A DNA stretch of 57,537 nucleotides, from positions 151,255 through 208,791 of the forward strand of contig ML986665.1 in NCBI GenBank assembly GCA_010094045.1. Reading direction: 5' to 3'. The position numbers and the translations under genes are program-made. Source of the stretch: Lojkania enalia. Lineage: Eukaryota > Ascomycota > Dothideomycetes > Pleosporales. The notes beneath the pieces are model-generated. The model was not told the origin of the DNA. It made no database searches and saw only the letters and a program-made list of their open reading frames with translations. Every line of letters begins with the position of its first letter. Positions within the stretch are counted from its first letter, which is position 1. Shown here one piece after another: positions 10,237 to 22,030 of this stretch.

Positions 10237-13200
10237 TTAAACCTTTGATCGTATGTCCACAAGGTGAAGTTGTCGCACAAACTCAGTGTGCTTCTGGCGA
10301 GGAAGTATCTTCGTCATTCCGTCTGTGGGCATCTAATCTGTGGGCTTCTATTATATATAGAATTAATGTTGCTCGACTTCCTGGCGAACCTAATTCTAGT
10401 GAATGTTAATATGCTTGAGCTTAGTAGTAAGCTTGTCCTGCTCTTTCGTGACAATTCCCACGGTCTGCTAGTTGTCACACCAGATAATAGGCGTCTGATT
10501 AAGCTTTAGTGACAGTCCGTTAAACAGACGATACTACTCTTCCATCTCCAATCCCGCGAGAGACAGTGCTAGCAGCTCTGCCTTAGTAGTTGATTTCGTG
10601 ACAGTGTGTTGAAGCGTCGACTTCCAGTTAACAGTTATGCCGAATAGCTGGAATATGTATCCTTACGAGCTTCGTCGTATCTCAACGTTGTTAGTAAATG
10701 CGGATCTAATATACTAATAAATACTAGGTCGCGGTAATCCTGCGGTGTTATAAGGTACTCCTAGATACTTCCTTTATTTACTACCTATGCCTGCAGTACT
10801 CGATATTTAGTATTAATAATATAGCTCTAGATCTTGCGAATAGAGTTGATATATACTTATTCTAGGTTAGTTAAGTAAGAGGTATAAATTATATATACGC
10901 GCGCTAATTCTAGATATATAAATTATATTAAGAAGGTTAGATAGCTAACTAATTCTTAGTATATTTTTATCTAGGTTTAGTTTAGTTCTTCTATAGATTG
11001 TTTAAGGTAGTTAACAGTTATAGGTACTTTAGAATAGCATTCTATTATAATAATATTATACTTAGTAGCAACCTTATTAATATATATATCTTATACTAAG
11101 TATATTATATATATATTAGTATCTCGAATAACGCGTATATCTAGAAACTATTTAATTAGTCTAAGGTACTTAAAGTTATAGTACTTATTAAGCTGAGTTT
11201 TAAACCTCTAATATAGGTGTTAATTAGTTAGATAAATAGCTATAATAATATCGTTAATATAGATAAATAGTATTAGCTATTTATTAATATAGATATATAG
11301 AAATCCTCTAATTAGTATTAATCCTAGTAATAGTAGTATCTCTCTTAGTTCCTTATACTATAAGAGTAGTAACTTCTTTAGTCTATATAGGGCTCTTAAT
11401 ACCTATAGCAGCTATTTATTCTTCTTAAATCTATCTAGCGTTTTAATATAAAGCTTCTAATAGATCTAAATATTAAGAAAAGTATTTAGTATATTATACT
11501 AGAGTAGATCTAGTCTAAATTAGTTGGTAATAGTTATAATAATTTGGAATATTTATCTAGCTAGGATAGTAGTATATATATCTCTATATAGTTATTGTAG
11601 GTTACTTTAGACTACTAGTTATACCTTAAAATAATAGAGGTAGCTATTCTTATTAAATTTGTATATAAATACCTATATTAAGAGTAGTATTTCTATATTT
11701 ATAGTCTCTACTATATATATTATCTTTATAAAGCAGCCTTTACTCTAGACTTCGCGATATACCTTTTAAGCAGTCTCTTAGAACTACTTACTAAACTAGT
11801 AATAAGCAAGCTTTTAATATAATTAAAGTACCTCTAGAAGCTAAGTTCTATATAATTTTATTATCGGCTAATACTTAAATATAGATAAAAACGTATATAG
11901 GTAATTACTAACTAATCTACTATATAATATAGTATAAGTCTACTATTATTCTAGTTTATAGAGATTAGCATTTTAACAAGTTTATTAGAATCCTTTAATA
12001 ATATTATTAGTACTAAAATCGAGGTCTTAATATCTTAAAATATTATCCTAATATTAATTAGAAATATAGCTATTAAGCTAGATAGTAGATAGCTTTTATT
12101 AATCTAACTTACTTTAGTTTTATCTAGATAGCCCTAAATTAGAATATTCTAGAGTTAATAATTACTCCTATTTATATAATTACTCTATTTTCTTAGTATT
12201 TTTATCTTTTATCTATAACTCGGTGAGTTTAGATATAGTTTTATATTACTAATTCTAATAGTATTACTATAATATCAGCAGGTCTTTAATAGCTATATTA
12301 TCTAATATAGACTTCTCTAGAAATACTAGAAGCTTAATAGCTTCTTTAATAACTAATTTATTAGTATAGCCTTTAAATCTGTTATAGAACTTACTTAGCT
12401 TAAATACTATATTATAAGTATATATAACCTTATTCTTTATAGGTATCTAGATTCTAAAGATATTAGTAGAGTTATATCTAATAAGGTATCTAATTAGAAT
12501 TCTTAATTCTAGCTTATCTATACGCTTTAGTAGTTAATTAAGTATATATACTTAACAGCTAATTAAACGTATATAATAAACCTTTAGCTTTCTCCTCTAT
12601 ATAATCTTATAGGGTATTTTCTATTATAATACCTCCGTTAGTATATAATTTAGAATATACGCTACTATTTAAATAAGCTTATAAGTTAGAGACTTTAGTA
12701 GTTCTACTTAAAGTCTTATTACTCTAGCTTAGACGATAAGTATAGAGCCTGCCCGCTCTACTAATCTATTCTACTCTTCTATATACTCAGCTCGCGGCTT
12801 ATATTATATACTAAGGTTATAGTAGAGATCTTCTAGAATGTTTAGTAATATACTAAATCCGCAGTTTTTATCTACTCTAATAACTATTATATTATAGTTA
12901 AAGATATACTATATCTTATATATTATCTAGGTTGTCTATTAACCTAAGAATATTTTCGTTTAGTAAGAGAAAGTTAATACTTTATACTATTTTATATACT
13001 AATTAATTATATATCTAGCCTATTAATTGCTATTTAGATAGGCTTCTTCTTATAGTATAAACTAGATAACGTTAATAATAACTTAATAGAAGGGCTTTAT
13101 TATTTAGTCTTCTTACTATTTTTAAGATATTTTCTTTATTAACTTTATCTCTATATAGATATAATAAAAGTCCTTAATATTACCTTTAATAATAAGTCTA

Positions 13201-13286
13201 TTAATATTTATCATTAGACTATTAATTACCTTTTTATTAGGATAAGCCTAAATCTAATAAGCTATTCTAGTATTAATAATCTAGTC
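10237..13286 (-). pseudogene. Copia pol remnant, reverse transcriptase and RNase H
   Basis: On the minus strand the frame FIYINDIIIA (about 11270-11232) is a RIP-altered form of the Copia catalytic box (V/I, DD to ND). Downstream, KSTTKAELLALSLAGLE (near 10600), PIIWCDN and MPTDGMTKILPRQKHTEF give the RNase H end, closing with TAA at 10239-10237. From about 10237 to 10660 the sequence is lightly mutated with scattered TAG stops. Above about 10680 it becomes strongly AT-rich. The frame is interrupted at 13286 by the nested Gypsy element and resumes at 18791. The plus-strand open frame at 10264-10509 is a shadow of this RNase H. Confidence 0.85.
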
Positions 13287-13488
13287 TAAGAAGGTCTGAG
13301 GACACAATAGGATCAGACACAATAAGAATCCATTATTGTTAAAGCTAGAGAAAGAGAAGAGAAGATATACGGTGGTAAGATATATGTTATTCGCTTGCTT
13401 TAGTCCAGGCAGGTGCAGGGTTGTATAAGGGCAACTGCTATTATAGCATCGCAGGAACGGGACTGAGCCATAGGCCGGGACCTTTATA
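13287..13488 (-). repeat. 3' LTR of nested Gypsy
   Basis: 202 bp, paired with 18589-18790. The differences I see are transitions. It is flanked on the left by TAGTC. Confidence 0.92.
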
Positions 13489-13509
13489 ATATTCCCCTCC
13501 TCCTCCTCC

Positions 13510-16500
13510 TCTTTTTCTGGTGCTGAGTCGTACGGACAAGTAGTTCTTTAGTAAAGTTCCGCCCCGTATCCCGTTCGAATTCTCCTAGAGCGATTGTATC
13601 TTTACAGTCGCTCTGGTCGTTCTATAAGGGTGTAGCATAACTAGTCTACTTACAAAGGAACTGCCGTTTTAGGCCGCCTCCCCTCTTACTAATCACTCGT
13701 ACGTCTTGGATTTTCTCAAGCTCCTATTCATCTTCGTTTCCAACGCTAATTAGCGCTGGTTAATAGTCGTCCTATATTTAACTTGGTAACGGGTCTTAAG
13801 CGACAGGGCGAAGTAGTATTATGTGGAAGATGTTATGAATTCCTAATAGGGTATCTAGTTGGTATATATTTCGTCCAATAGTCTTAATAACTATATATTG
13901 TTGATGGAGCTTATAGAGCTTCTTTTTCCTTGTAGGGTCCATCTTAATATTACGCATGTTAAGCCAAACTTTATCCCCTAATTAGTATTATAGTGTAGGA
14001 TCCCTCGTACGATTGTAAATTTCTTACTACTGCTATTATATGTAGACTATTATTGCTTGCGCGAATTTGATGTAGTCTTTTAGTTTACTAACAATCTATT
14101 TTACTACGTGAACAGGGTCTCTAGACTACTCTATTAGCGGCTCCTCTTCTAGTTATACAGACTCTCCCAAGTTCGGGTAATAGCTATAAGTAAGAAAGAA
14201 TAGGCTGACTTTTATAGAGGAAGCGTCCCTGGTACTAACGGCGATCTAAGCTAGTAGTAGCTATAGATCCCAGTTATTCTAGTAGTAGTTATAATAGTAG
14301 TAGAGAAGCTCTTTAAGTAGCTGGTTTATACGCTCTATACTTCTGTTGGTCTCTGGATAGTATATTATCGATAGCCTTTACTTAATCTTAAGAATTCGGT
14401 AGGTATATACCTATACGCCTTATATAAACTGCTCTCCTCTATTAGAGACTATTACTTATAAGAGCCTGTAATGTACTATAAAATACTCGATAAACTTATT
14501 AGCTAATGTTTAGCTCTTAAGGTCTGGGACGGTAATAAAGAGTACTTCTTTACTCAAACGGTCCGTAATAACAAGGATATACTTATTACTATATATAGTT
14601 CTCGATAAGTTAATAATATAGTCTATTAAAATTTCTAACTATACCCTTTTAGGGACTAGAAGAAGATATAGCAGGCCTTTTTTTCTAGAATACTAAACTG
14701 TATTCCTACTATAGAAGTGGCAATTTTATATAAAGCGTTTGATGTCCGCCGCTATTCTAGGCTAAAAGTAGCGCCGTAACATTAACCCGATCGTAATATT
14801 CTTGCTAGGGTAGCTAGCTAAGTAAGAGTTATAAGTCTCTTAGATTAGCTTCGTACGAAGTAACTCGCTCTTAGGAACCTAAGCGCGTTCTCTCTATATC
14901 AATCTATCTCCCAGGACTGAGAGGTTAGATAGGCTAATCCTAAAGTAACGGAGGGTTTTTAGAAGTATTCTCTCCCCTACTTTAGTAGTATAAAGAAGTA
15001 TAGTATACGTCTTGTCTTTTTCTTAGGTATCTTACTATAAGGTCTCTATTAGTATTTACTGCTCCTTATACGATATCTTAGTTATAGACTCCCCTCTATC
15101 TATAGATTCCTCCCCTAATATAGAGTCTTTTAGGGTAACCACCTCTACCTAATTATTAGGAGTATCTTTAGTACGCTAGTTTCTAGTTTATATAGAAGCT
15201 GTATAAACTCTATCTTTAAAATTGAACGGTTCAAAGAGTTAGCTAATCTTTCTCTAGATCTACTTATCGTCAGCTTCTTTTAGGAGATTCTAATCGCGAC
15301 GTGAGAGAGTATTAGCTAGAATATTAAGCTTATCCGGCTTATATTTAAACTGGAAGTTAAACTGGGTAAGGAATACCGCCTACCTCGCCTAGCGCTTAAA
15401 GAGCCTCTATATCTTAGTAAAGTATTTTAGGTTATAGTAATCTGTACGAACTATAAAGTATATAAGTAGTTTTAAGGACTTCTCCTATTCCTTAAGGCAT
15501 TATATAACTACTAGTAATTCCTTATTATAGATTAGGTAGTTATACTCTATAGGAAGTATTTACTTTAATATAAAAGTAATAGGTTGTAGAACTCCTTTAT
15601 TATTATATTATAGAAACGTGCTTCTAGTATACTAGCTAGAGGTATTATACTCTAGAATCGTTTCCCTTTCGGGGTTATACTAGGCTAATGCTGGTACTTA
15701 TATAAAGCATCGCTTCAGGTGATTAAAAGTGGCAAGTACCTAATTATTAAGTTGAAACTATTTCTTCTCTTATTTCCTTTGGGTAAGAGCTGTTAGTAGA
15801 GTAACTACTTTAGAAAATTCTTTAATAAACTAGCGGTAGAAGTTTATAAAGCCTAAAAAGCTCCGTATACCGCGAACCGATATAAATACTTCTTAGTCCT
15901 AGATTGCTTTAACTTTCTATAGGTCTATTCGGATATCCTTTTCCGTATTAATAATAAAGCTGAGATATTTTATTATACGGACCTTAAATTCGCATTTATT
16001 AATATTAAGTTAGAGGCTAGCATCTATCAGCTTTTAAAAGATTACTTTAACGTGGCGCTAATAGTCTTATAGGGAGCCGTCCGTATATATAAGGATATTA
16101 TCTAAGTATGCTGAGATAAAGTCGCTTAAATGCTCTTAGATTATATAATTAATATACTATTAGAAGGTACTTAGAGTATTTATAAGGCTAAAGGATGTAA
16201 CTAGCTACTTATATAAACCGTAATAGGTTGTAAATACTATCTTCTACTTATCTCCTTTTTTAATTCGGATCTTATTAAATACAGCAATAATATTAAGTTT
16301 TATAAACTACTTAGCTCAACTAATTTAATTCAGCATTTCCCGGATTAGAGGTAGAGGGTAATAGTCTTTCTATATAATAGCGTTTAGGGCGCGGTAGTTA
16401 ATATAGAAATAGAGGCTACCCCCTGGTTTTCGTATAAACAGGACCGGTGCTATAGCTAGGGAGTTGCTAACCCAAATAAATCCTTTATTAAGGAGCTCTA

Positions 16501-18580
16501 TTAGAGTCTTCTAAAGGATAAGGAGCATCTCCTGTAATATTCTATATAAAGGACCTGAGGGGATCCTTAGAGGGCTTCTATCTTTCCCTTCCAGCTCGAT
16601 TATATAGTCTACTTCTAGTCTTAAAAGCGGTAGCTTATCAGCTTCCTATTAATTAAAGGTATAGAGCTACTGCATGTATTCTTTAGGGAGTTTTATATAA
16701 GGGTCCGTCTTCGGCTTATTTTCTAGAGCCTTCTAAATATCGGCTATACTAACGGTAAAGATGCGGGGTAGCTTAGTAAGGGAATCTTACAGGCGTCTCC
16801 TATAGCGTTTCGCTATAGTAGAGAAAGTATATACTAAGACTTGGGTAATATTAGCCGTATATTACTGCTTCTAAAGCTCCTGGTTTTATATGATTACCCC
16901 CGTTCTACGAATATATAGGATTTCTGTTTTTGGGTCGATGATTATATCCTTACTTTACCTCTATAAGTATCCTAAGATTATACTATAATCTCCTTCTATC
17001 TTTGGGACTATATAAGTAAATACCTAACCTAAACCTGCCCAACTCCTACCTATATCTAGTAAGTTAATAATAGCTACCTCCTTAATAATTCCAGCCGAGA
17101 AGTTGCTGAATAATAAGGCCGTTAATAGCGTTGAGAGGCGGAGGTATTCTAGTCTAGCCTTTCGTACAATCCTTTTCTCGACTATTATATATAAGTTACA
17201 GCCATTATCTATTAAGGCGAGAAGGCTAAAGGTATTATTAAGTAGTATAGGGGCTGTAAATAGAGCGCTAGTTATCTGAAATCGATTAAATTTATCTAGT
17301 ACTTACTTATTCGCCTACTCTTTTTATAGTTCTAAGCGCCGACTTCCGTTTAGAGTAATACTTTTCCCGTTCTATCAGCTTAGGCTATATCTCTATATTT
17401 CTTATTATACTAAACAGGCTCTAGCGGTATTATATAAGCCTAATTAAACCGTATACTACTCCTAGGCGGAGCATAGCAGCAGCTTTAAGTAAAGTAACCC
17501 CTATTTCTATAGGTAAAATAGATATTCTATTATTTCTAAGCCTTCAGCTCTTTCTTAGTAATATTCCTTATCTTCTCCAGTAGCTGAGGCTTTACATCTA
17601 GGTACTGTATAAGTCCGCGATTAGCTGTTAGCGTCTAGTCTATAGTATTATTAATAATAGCTAATAGTTGTGGTTGCGGGAGTGGCGTAAGTAGCTGTCC
17701 CTGGCTTTCTCTTATCTAACTAGTCTTCCCCCTACCGAAGGACTGTATAAAAGCGCTATTGAGTTTGGCTGCTTTAAGACGGTTATTAAGAATGTGAAGT
17801 TTCTGTACGAAGGTCGCATACGACGTAAGGTCTTCCTTACCAATACTGCTAATTGTTAATTAGCGGAGCTCAGGACAAATCTTCCCTTCTAGATCTTGTA
17901 TCTTAACTTAGTCTAGGTGAGAGTTATATAATACTTCTATAGAGAGACAATTATATTCGACTAGGAATTTAATAAAGGTCTTATTACCTTATCTTAGGGT
18001 TTTAAACTTAATCCCAGCTCGTTTCTAATAGTAGGGGTTATTATATTATATGTCTATAATTGTCTAGAATTTATTATAGGTAAGGGTACCTGTAGTAATA
18101 TATTTTTTATACAACTAAAGGTATATTCCAGCATCGCTCTTATAAAATGATACTATATAAGCTGCTACTATCGTGTCTATTAAGCCTATAGATAAACTGT
18201 TAATACGGATCTTAGTCTTTATACTACTTTTCTAAATAGGGTATGCTTTACGGTCTTCTTAGAACTTATCCGGCTTATTAAGTATAGTTTTTGTACGAAT
18301 AGGCTTAGTAGTTATTAATAGTATAGTCGGCGAGATGCTCCCCTTAAGGGCCGAGTGCTTATTCAGTTGCTCCTCGAGCTTCCGATAAAGGCTTGTTCTT
18401 TTAAGTTGCTATTGCTGCTTTTCTTTCTCTAGGTATTCCAGCCTAGCTGCTATTTCAGCAAACTGTCTCTATACAGTCGCTATATCGAATCCTTGTTCTG
18501 CCGGTCCGTTTTAGTCTATAACTTCGTACGGTGGCAGGTCTACTTAGTAGTTAAGATAGAATCTGGTGCAGTATGAGCTT
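13510..18580 (-). pseudogene. Gypsy gag-pol remnant with reverse transcriptase and a chromodomain-like end
   Basis: On the minus strand INTLSTF**YINYII*EHL followed by DFISAYLDNILIYTDGS (about 16200-16070) is the Gypsy reverse transcriptase palm, with YLDD changed to YLDN by a G-to-A transition. The C-terminal region near 13735-13510 (ELEKIQDVRVISKRGGGLK) resembles the divergent chromodomain found at the end of many fungal chromoviruses. Protease, RNase H and integrase should lie between, but I did not resolve each motif. Many in-frame TAA/TAG stops and no intact ORF make it inactive. Confidence 0.8.
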
Positions 18581-18588
18581 TAACAAAT

Positions 18589-18790
18589 TGAGAAGGTCTG
18601 AGGATATAATAGGATCAGACACAATGAGAATCCATTATTGTTAAAGCTAGAGAAAGAGAAGAGAAGGTACACGGTGGTAAGATATATGTTATTCGCTTAC
18701 TTTAGTCTAGGCAGGTGTAGGGTCGTATAAGAGCAACTACTATTATAGTATCGCAGGAACGGGACCGAGCTATAGGCCGGGACCTTTATA
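18589..18790 (-). repeat. 5' LTR of nested Gypsy
   Basis: 202 bp, starting TGAGAAGG on the plus strand and followed by TAGTC. It pairs with 13287-13488. Confidence 0.92.
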
Positions 18791-20731
18791 TAGTCTAGTT
18801 AAAGATTCTTAAAAGGTTAATAGATAGTATTAAAAAATAACAGTATTATAGGCTTCGGGTAATAAGAGGTATTAGTATCTACTAGCTAGTATCCTCTATT
18901 ATAGTTAAGATAAGTAAGAATTATTTCTAGATTATTCCTATATAGAAGATTTTATCTAGAGTTAAAGTATATATTAATTCTCTAGTATTATACTAGGCCT
19001 ATTAGGCTAGTAATAAATCCTTATATATAGGTAATATAGGTAAGTACTAATAGTTGTATACCTATTAGTATCTTTACTATTAGCTTTATACTTCTCTAAG
19101 CTATAATCTAAATACGTTCTATATCTATACTAATAAAATTAGTTATAGCAGCATTATATTCTCTTATCTATCTCTTCTAGTCTTTAGTATTAATCACGTG
19201 GGTATTAGACCCAGGATCTAGTATCTATCGATTGCTAAGCTTATTAATATTATCTTTTATACTTACTACTATATATAGTCTATTATCTAGCTTTATACTA
19301 TTATCAGCAACTAACTAAGCTAAGTACTTCTTAGCATCCTCGTCTAGATTACGACATTCTCCTTTCTTATATAGGATATAAGGTCTATTATTATTATATA
19401 GAGTGCGAGGCTTATCTTTATTTAGAGTATAAGGCTTATCTTCGTCTAGAGTATAAGACTTATCTTTGTCTAGAGTATAAGGCTTATTTTTATCTAGAGT
19501 ACGAGGCTTATTTTTATATAGAGCGTAAAGCTCTTTAATCTTATTCTAGTATATATATCGCACCGTATTAGCTATAGGCTTAGTAGGAGGGGTACTATCG
19601 TCTATAGTAATACTCTTTACGTCTTATCGTTTCGTACGCTAATTATTAAGCACTTTCTTAATCTTATCTTTTAAGCTTAAATCAGCGGCAAGAGTAGTAT
19701 TAAACTTCCTTTAACCGGTTACATTTATATAACCCTTTAGTCTTTATAGGTAATTAATATTAATTAGCTAATAATCTACCTAAAAGTGTTTTAGGCTATA
19801 TAGATATTATAGCTTATCTTTATTACTATTCTTCTTCTTCTACTACTATTACAGCTTTACAGTATTAAGCTCCGCAGCTATAGAGCTAAGTTCTAACTAT
19901 ATTAGTTTTATACGCTTAAGATAGGTAGTAAATTTACTAACATAATCTTCTACTAATAGAATAGCTTTACTAGCTTCCTCTAGATTAATTAAGGCTTGTA
20001 GGTCTAATATACTATATTTAGGATCGATCGTTCTATAGGTAATAAGAAAGTCTTCCTATACCTATAAACCTATTATTTTAGGAACCTTTACAGCAATATA
20101 TATATTTATAACTTCCACCTATAATTATAACTATTCCTCTACCTTCTTACCTTATAGCGGTGTCTAAAGGTTCTTATATTATACGATAAGGTCTCGCTAA
20201 TAGGTAGTATTAGACGGTATAAAGTACTTCTTAAACGTTATTAGTTGATCGTGTAGTATATCCTTAGTCTTAATTAGGTAAAGGTGCTTTAAGGTAATTA
20301 TTTTACTAATCTTAGAGTTAAAGTTAGTAAGGGTTTTCTTCTAATATTCGAACTTAATATCCTATTACTCTTATTACTCGTACTCCTATTAATAAAGCTT
20401 TAGTTCGATAGCTAACAGCTGAGAAATTAAAGTCGCTCTATTATAATAGTTAGTAAGCTAAGGTTTAGGTTGTGCTGTTAACATAGGTAGGTCCGCTGCT
20501 GGTGTAGCAGGGTCCACGTACTACTAGAAGTTGTTTTTCTAAGTAGTATCCTTTCGAATAAATAGCTACTTATACTAGTTATTAGCTTAATTGAGGACGA
20601 CTGTTACTCGGGTGACTGCTAGATCTAATTCTATAGTTATTGTAAGGTCAGCGGCTCTGTACAGTATAATTAAATGTTGATCCTAATTGTAGGTGCTAAT
20701 TAGTTATAATGCGAGCTATCAGTCGCAATCC
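18791..20731 (-). pseudogene. Copia gag-protease-integrase remnant
   Basis: On the minus strand *ILDPGSNTHVIN (about 19232-19194) is the Copia-type aspartic protease box, with the first W now TAG. Upstream (20.7-19.6 kb) lies the expected gag region, which has no recognisable intact motif. A 24-bp tandem array at 19400-19530 encodes an eight-residue repeat. The frame is cut at 18791 by the nested Gypsy. Confidence 0.7.
19400..19530 (-). repeat. 24-bp tandem repeat, about 5.5 copies
   Basis: Five units of 24 bp starting AGAGTRYRAGGCTTAT, plus a partial sixth. Read on the minus strand each unit codes for about DKDKPYTL, so the array adds an eight-residue charged repeat to the Copia polyprotein between gag and protease. 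The copies differ mainly by transitions. Confidence 0.85.
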
Positions 20732-20742
20732 GGGCTCATAAC
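20732..20742 (-). promoter_or_regulatory. Copia primer-binding site, half-tRNA iMet type
   Basis: GTTATGAGCCC on the minus strand directly follows the 5' LTR. It is complementary to GGGCTCATAAC, the anticodon stem-loop of initiator tRNA-Met. Drosophila copia and its relatives prime from such an internal tRNA site rather than the 3' end. Confidence 0.8.
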
Positions 20743-20913
20743 TATAAGGGTAAAAGAGGGTCTATTATTCTGTGTCTGTATCCGTGTATATGTGTGTGTT
20801 GATGCAAGTTCAAAGAACCTGCCTTTTAATGTACAGTCCTAACTTCCTATAGCTTTACAAGCAGTCGCTCTCACCTGCACGTCTACCAGACGTCTCCTTC
20901 CATAACCGTGACA
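20743..20913 (-). repeat. 5' LTR of the Copia element
   Basis: 171 bp, two differences from 10001-10171, followed by the ATATG target duplicate at 20914-20918. Confidence 0.95.
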
Positions 20914-20918
20914 ATATG

Positions 20919-22030
20919 TGTTGGCAACAATGGCGTGCTGCTTGTGGCACTAAACCCACTCGCCGAGGCGCAAGCTTCGATTTCCAGTACCACCCTACTC
21001 TATCCAACCATATAACTGTATTCCCCTTCAACGAGCCGAGACTAGATATCGGCTGCTGCTTAGTCTAGGAATCGGCGCTGGTAGACTCGAGAAGCATAAG
21101 GACGCGGTGGGGCTTGATTAGGTCTTTTGTTCGGTCAGCGGAGGGAATAACAGCGGGTTCCGGAGGGCGTCGTAATGGTATGTGTCTACGTTACAAGGTG
21201 GGTGTCGCTGTGCGTTGGACCGTATCTCGAAATGTATAAGATGGCGAGTGCCGTAGCCCCGAGGGTCTTGGCACCACCCCTAATCCTAAGTCGGATTAGC
21301 GATGTTCCAAGCGCTTGCAGAAGCTAGCAGCGCAGCCGTTGGGTATATCACATGCCCGCCAGCCATCACGTAAGCCGTGCAGGCTTGCTGTAATACTAAC
21401 GCTGTTAAATAACGGCTAGGTCTCTTCTATATAGTAAGGATGTAGGTCTTTGTTTGGCAGTCCTGCTTGATGAAGCACAGATGACTGCTGCAACGCAGCC
21501 ACCCTATTAAGCGTGGTATTCTTCTCGGGATACAAGCTTTCTATAGCACTCTACATGGTGACGAGCTTTTAGACAGATGCACCATACTTTGAGTAGACGC
21601 CGAGGCAGACCGAGGTAGAGGTGTTAAGGATATAAGCAGTGAGATGCGGTATTGTAAAGTCGACAGGGAAGTCACGCCAAAGATATAAGTATATGGGAAC
21701 CTAAAGAGTCCAAGTATCTATTCCGAGAGTATCTAAGCGGTGCGATGGTTATTGGCGTTGTTGTAGTAGAAAGTGCTGCTGGTGTTCCGCCACGGCGGTT
21801 GTTCCGTTACGATTGGATGGACGTTACGCTTCCTCACTTAATGTGACTGACGTATTTTCGGGCTCTAGTAAATAGAGGGAAACTGCGTTGATTGGGAACT
21901 AACGAGAGAAAGCTACTTATATAGTCTGGACCTGCCAAGAGCTAACTATGAACAGTCTAGTCGTAACAACTATAATCCATCAATAACATCCCATCTATGA
22001 GTGAGCCCGGCATTTAGTATATACAGCAAG
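20919..22030. other. host-like island, no gene firmly supported
   Basis: Composition here is close to that of the first 10 kb. On the minus strand a frame from about 21850 to TAA at 21193-21191 contains six stops, all TAA/TAG, and reads CLGVYSKYGASVQKLVTM near 21580. That short stretch faintly recalls a LysM chitin-binding repeat, but nothing else in the frame supports it. A TATATAAG box lies near 21920-21930 on the minus strand. The left end is the former insertion site of the Copia element. Confidence 0.4.

Larger units (their letters stand above)
13287..18790 (-). mobile_element. Gypsy-type LTR retrotransposon nested in Copia
   Basis: It is 5504 bp with 202-bp LTRs (13287-13488 and 18589-18790). 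The target duplication TAGTC is at 13282-13286 and 18791-18795. One LTR begins TGAGAAGG and the other TAAGAAGG, a RIP-type change of the terminal TG. A polypurine tract on the minus strand (about 13515-13489, GGAGGAGGAGGAGG) lies next to the left LTR, so the element runs on the minus strand. Its interior keeps more CA/TG and fewer mutations than the surrounding Copia, as expected for a later insertion. Confidence 0.93.
10001..20913 (-). mobile_element. Ty1/Copia LTR retrotransposon with a nested Gypsy element
   Basis: The 171-bp LTRs (10001-10171 and 20743-20913) differ at two positions. The target duplication ATATG is at 9996-10000 and 20914-20918. In minus orientation the LTR starts TGTCACGG and ends CCCTTATA. 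The primer-binding site GTTATGAGCCC (20742-20732) follows the 5' LTR directly, and a polypurine tract (10185-10174) precedes the 3' LTR. Coding motifs show Copia order: protease near 19.2 kb, reverse transcriptase near 11.25 kb, RNase H at 10.2-10.65 kb. Without the nested element (13287-18790 and one target copy) it would be about 5.4 kb, normal for Copia. Most of the interior is heavily RIP-mutated. Confidence 0.95.

Noticed and set aside
10264..10509. Plus-strand open frame of 81 codons
   Set aside because: It is the antisense shadow of the lightly mutated Copia RNase H on the minus strand, which has clear motifs.
10001..20913. A Starship-type giant element with a tyrosine-recombinase captain
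   Set aside because: No captain-like (DUF3435) motif was seen; the region is fully explained by nested LTR elements with target duplications.
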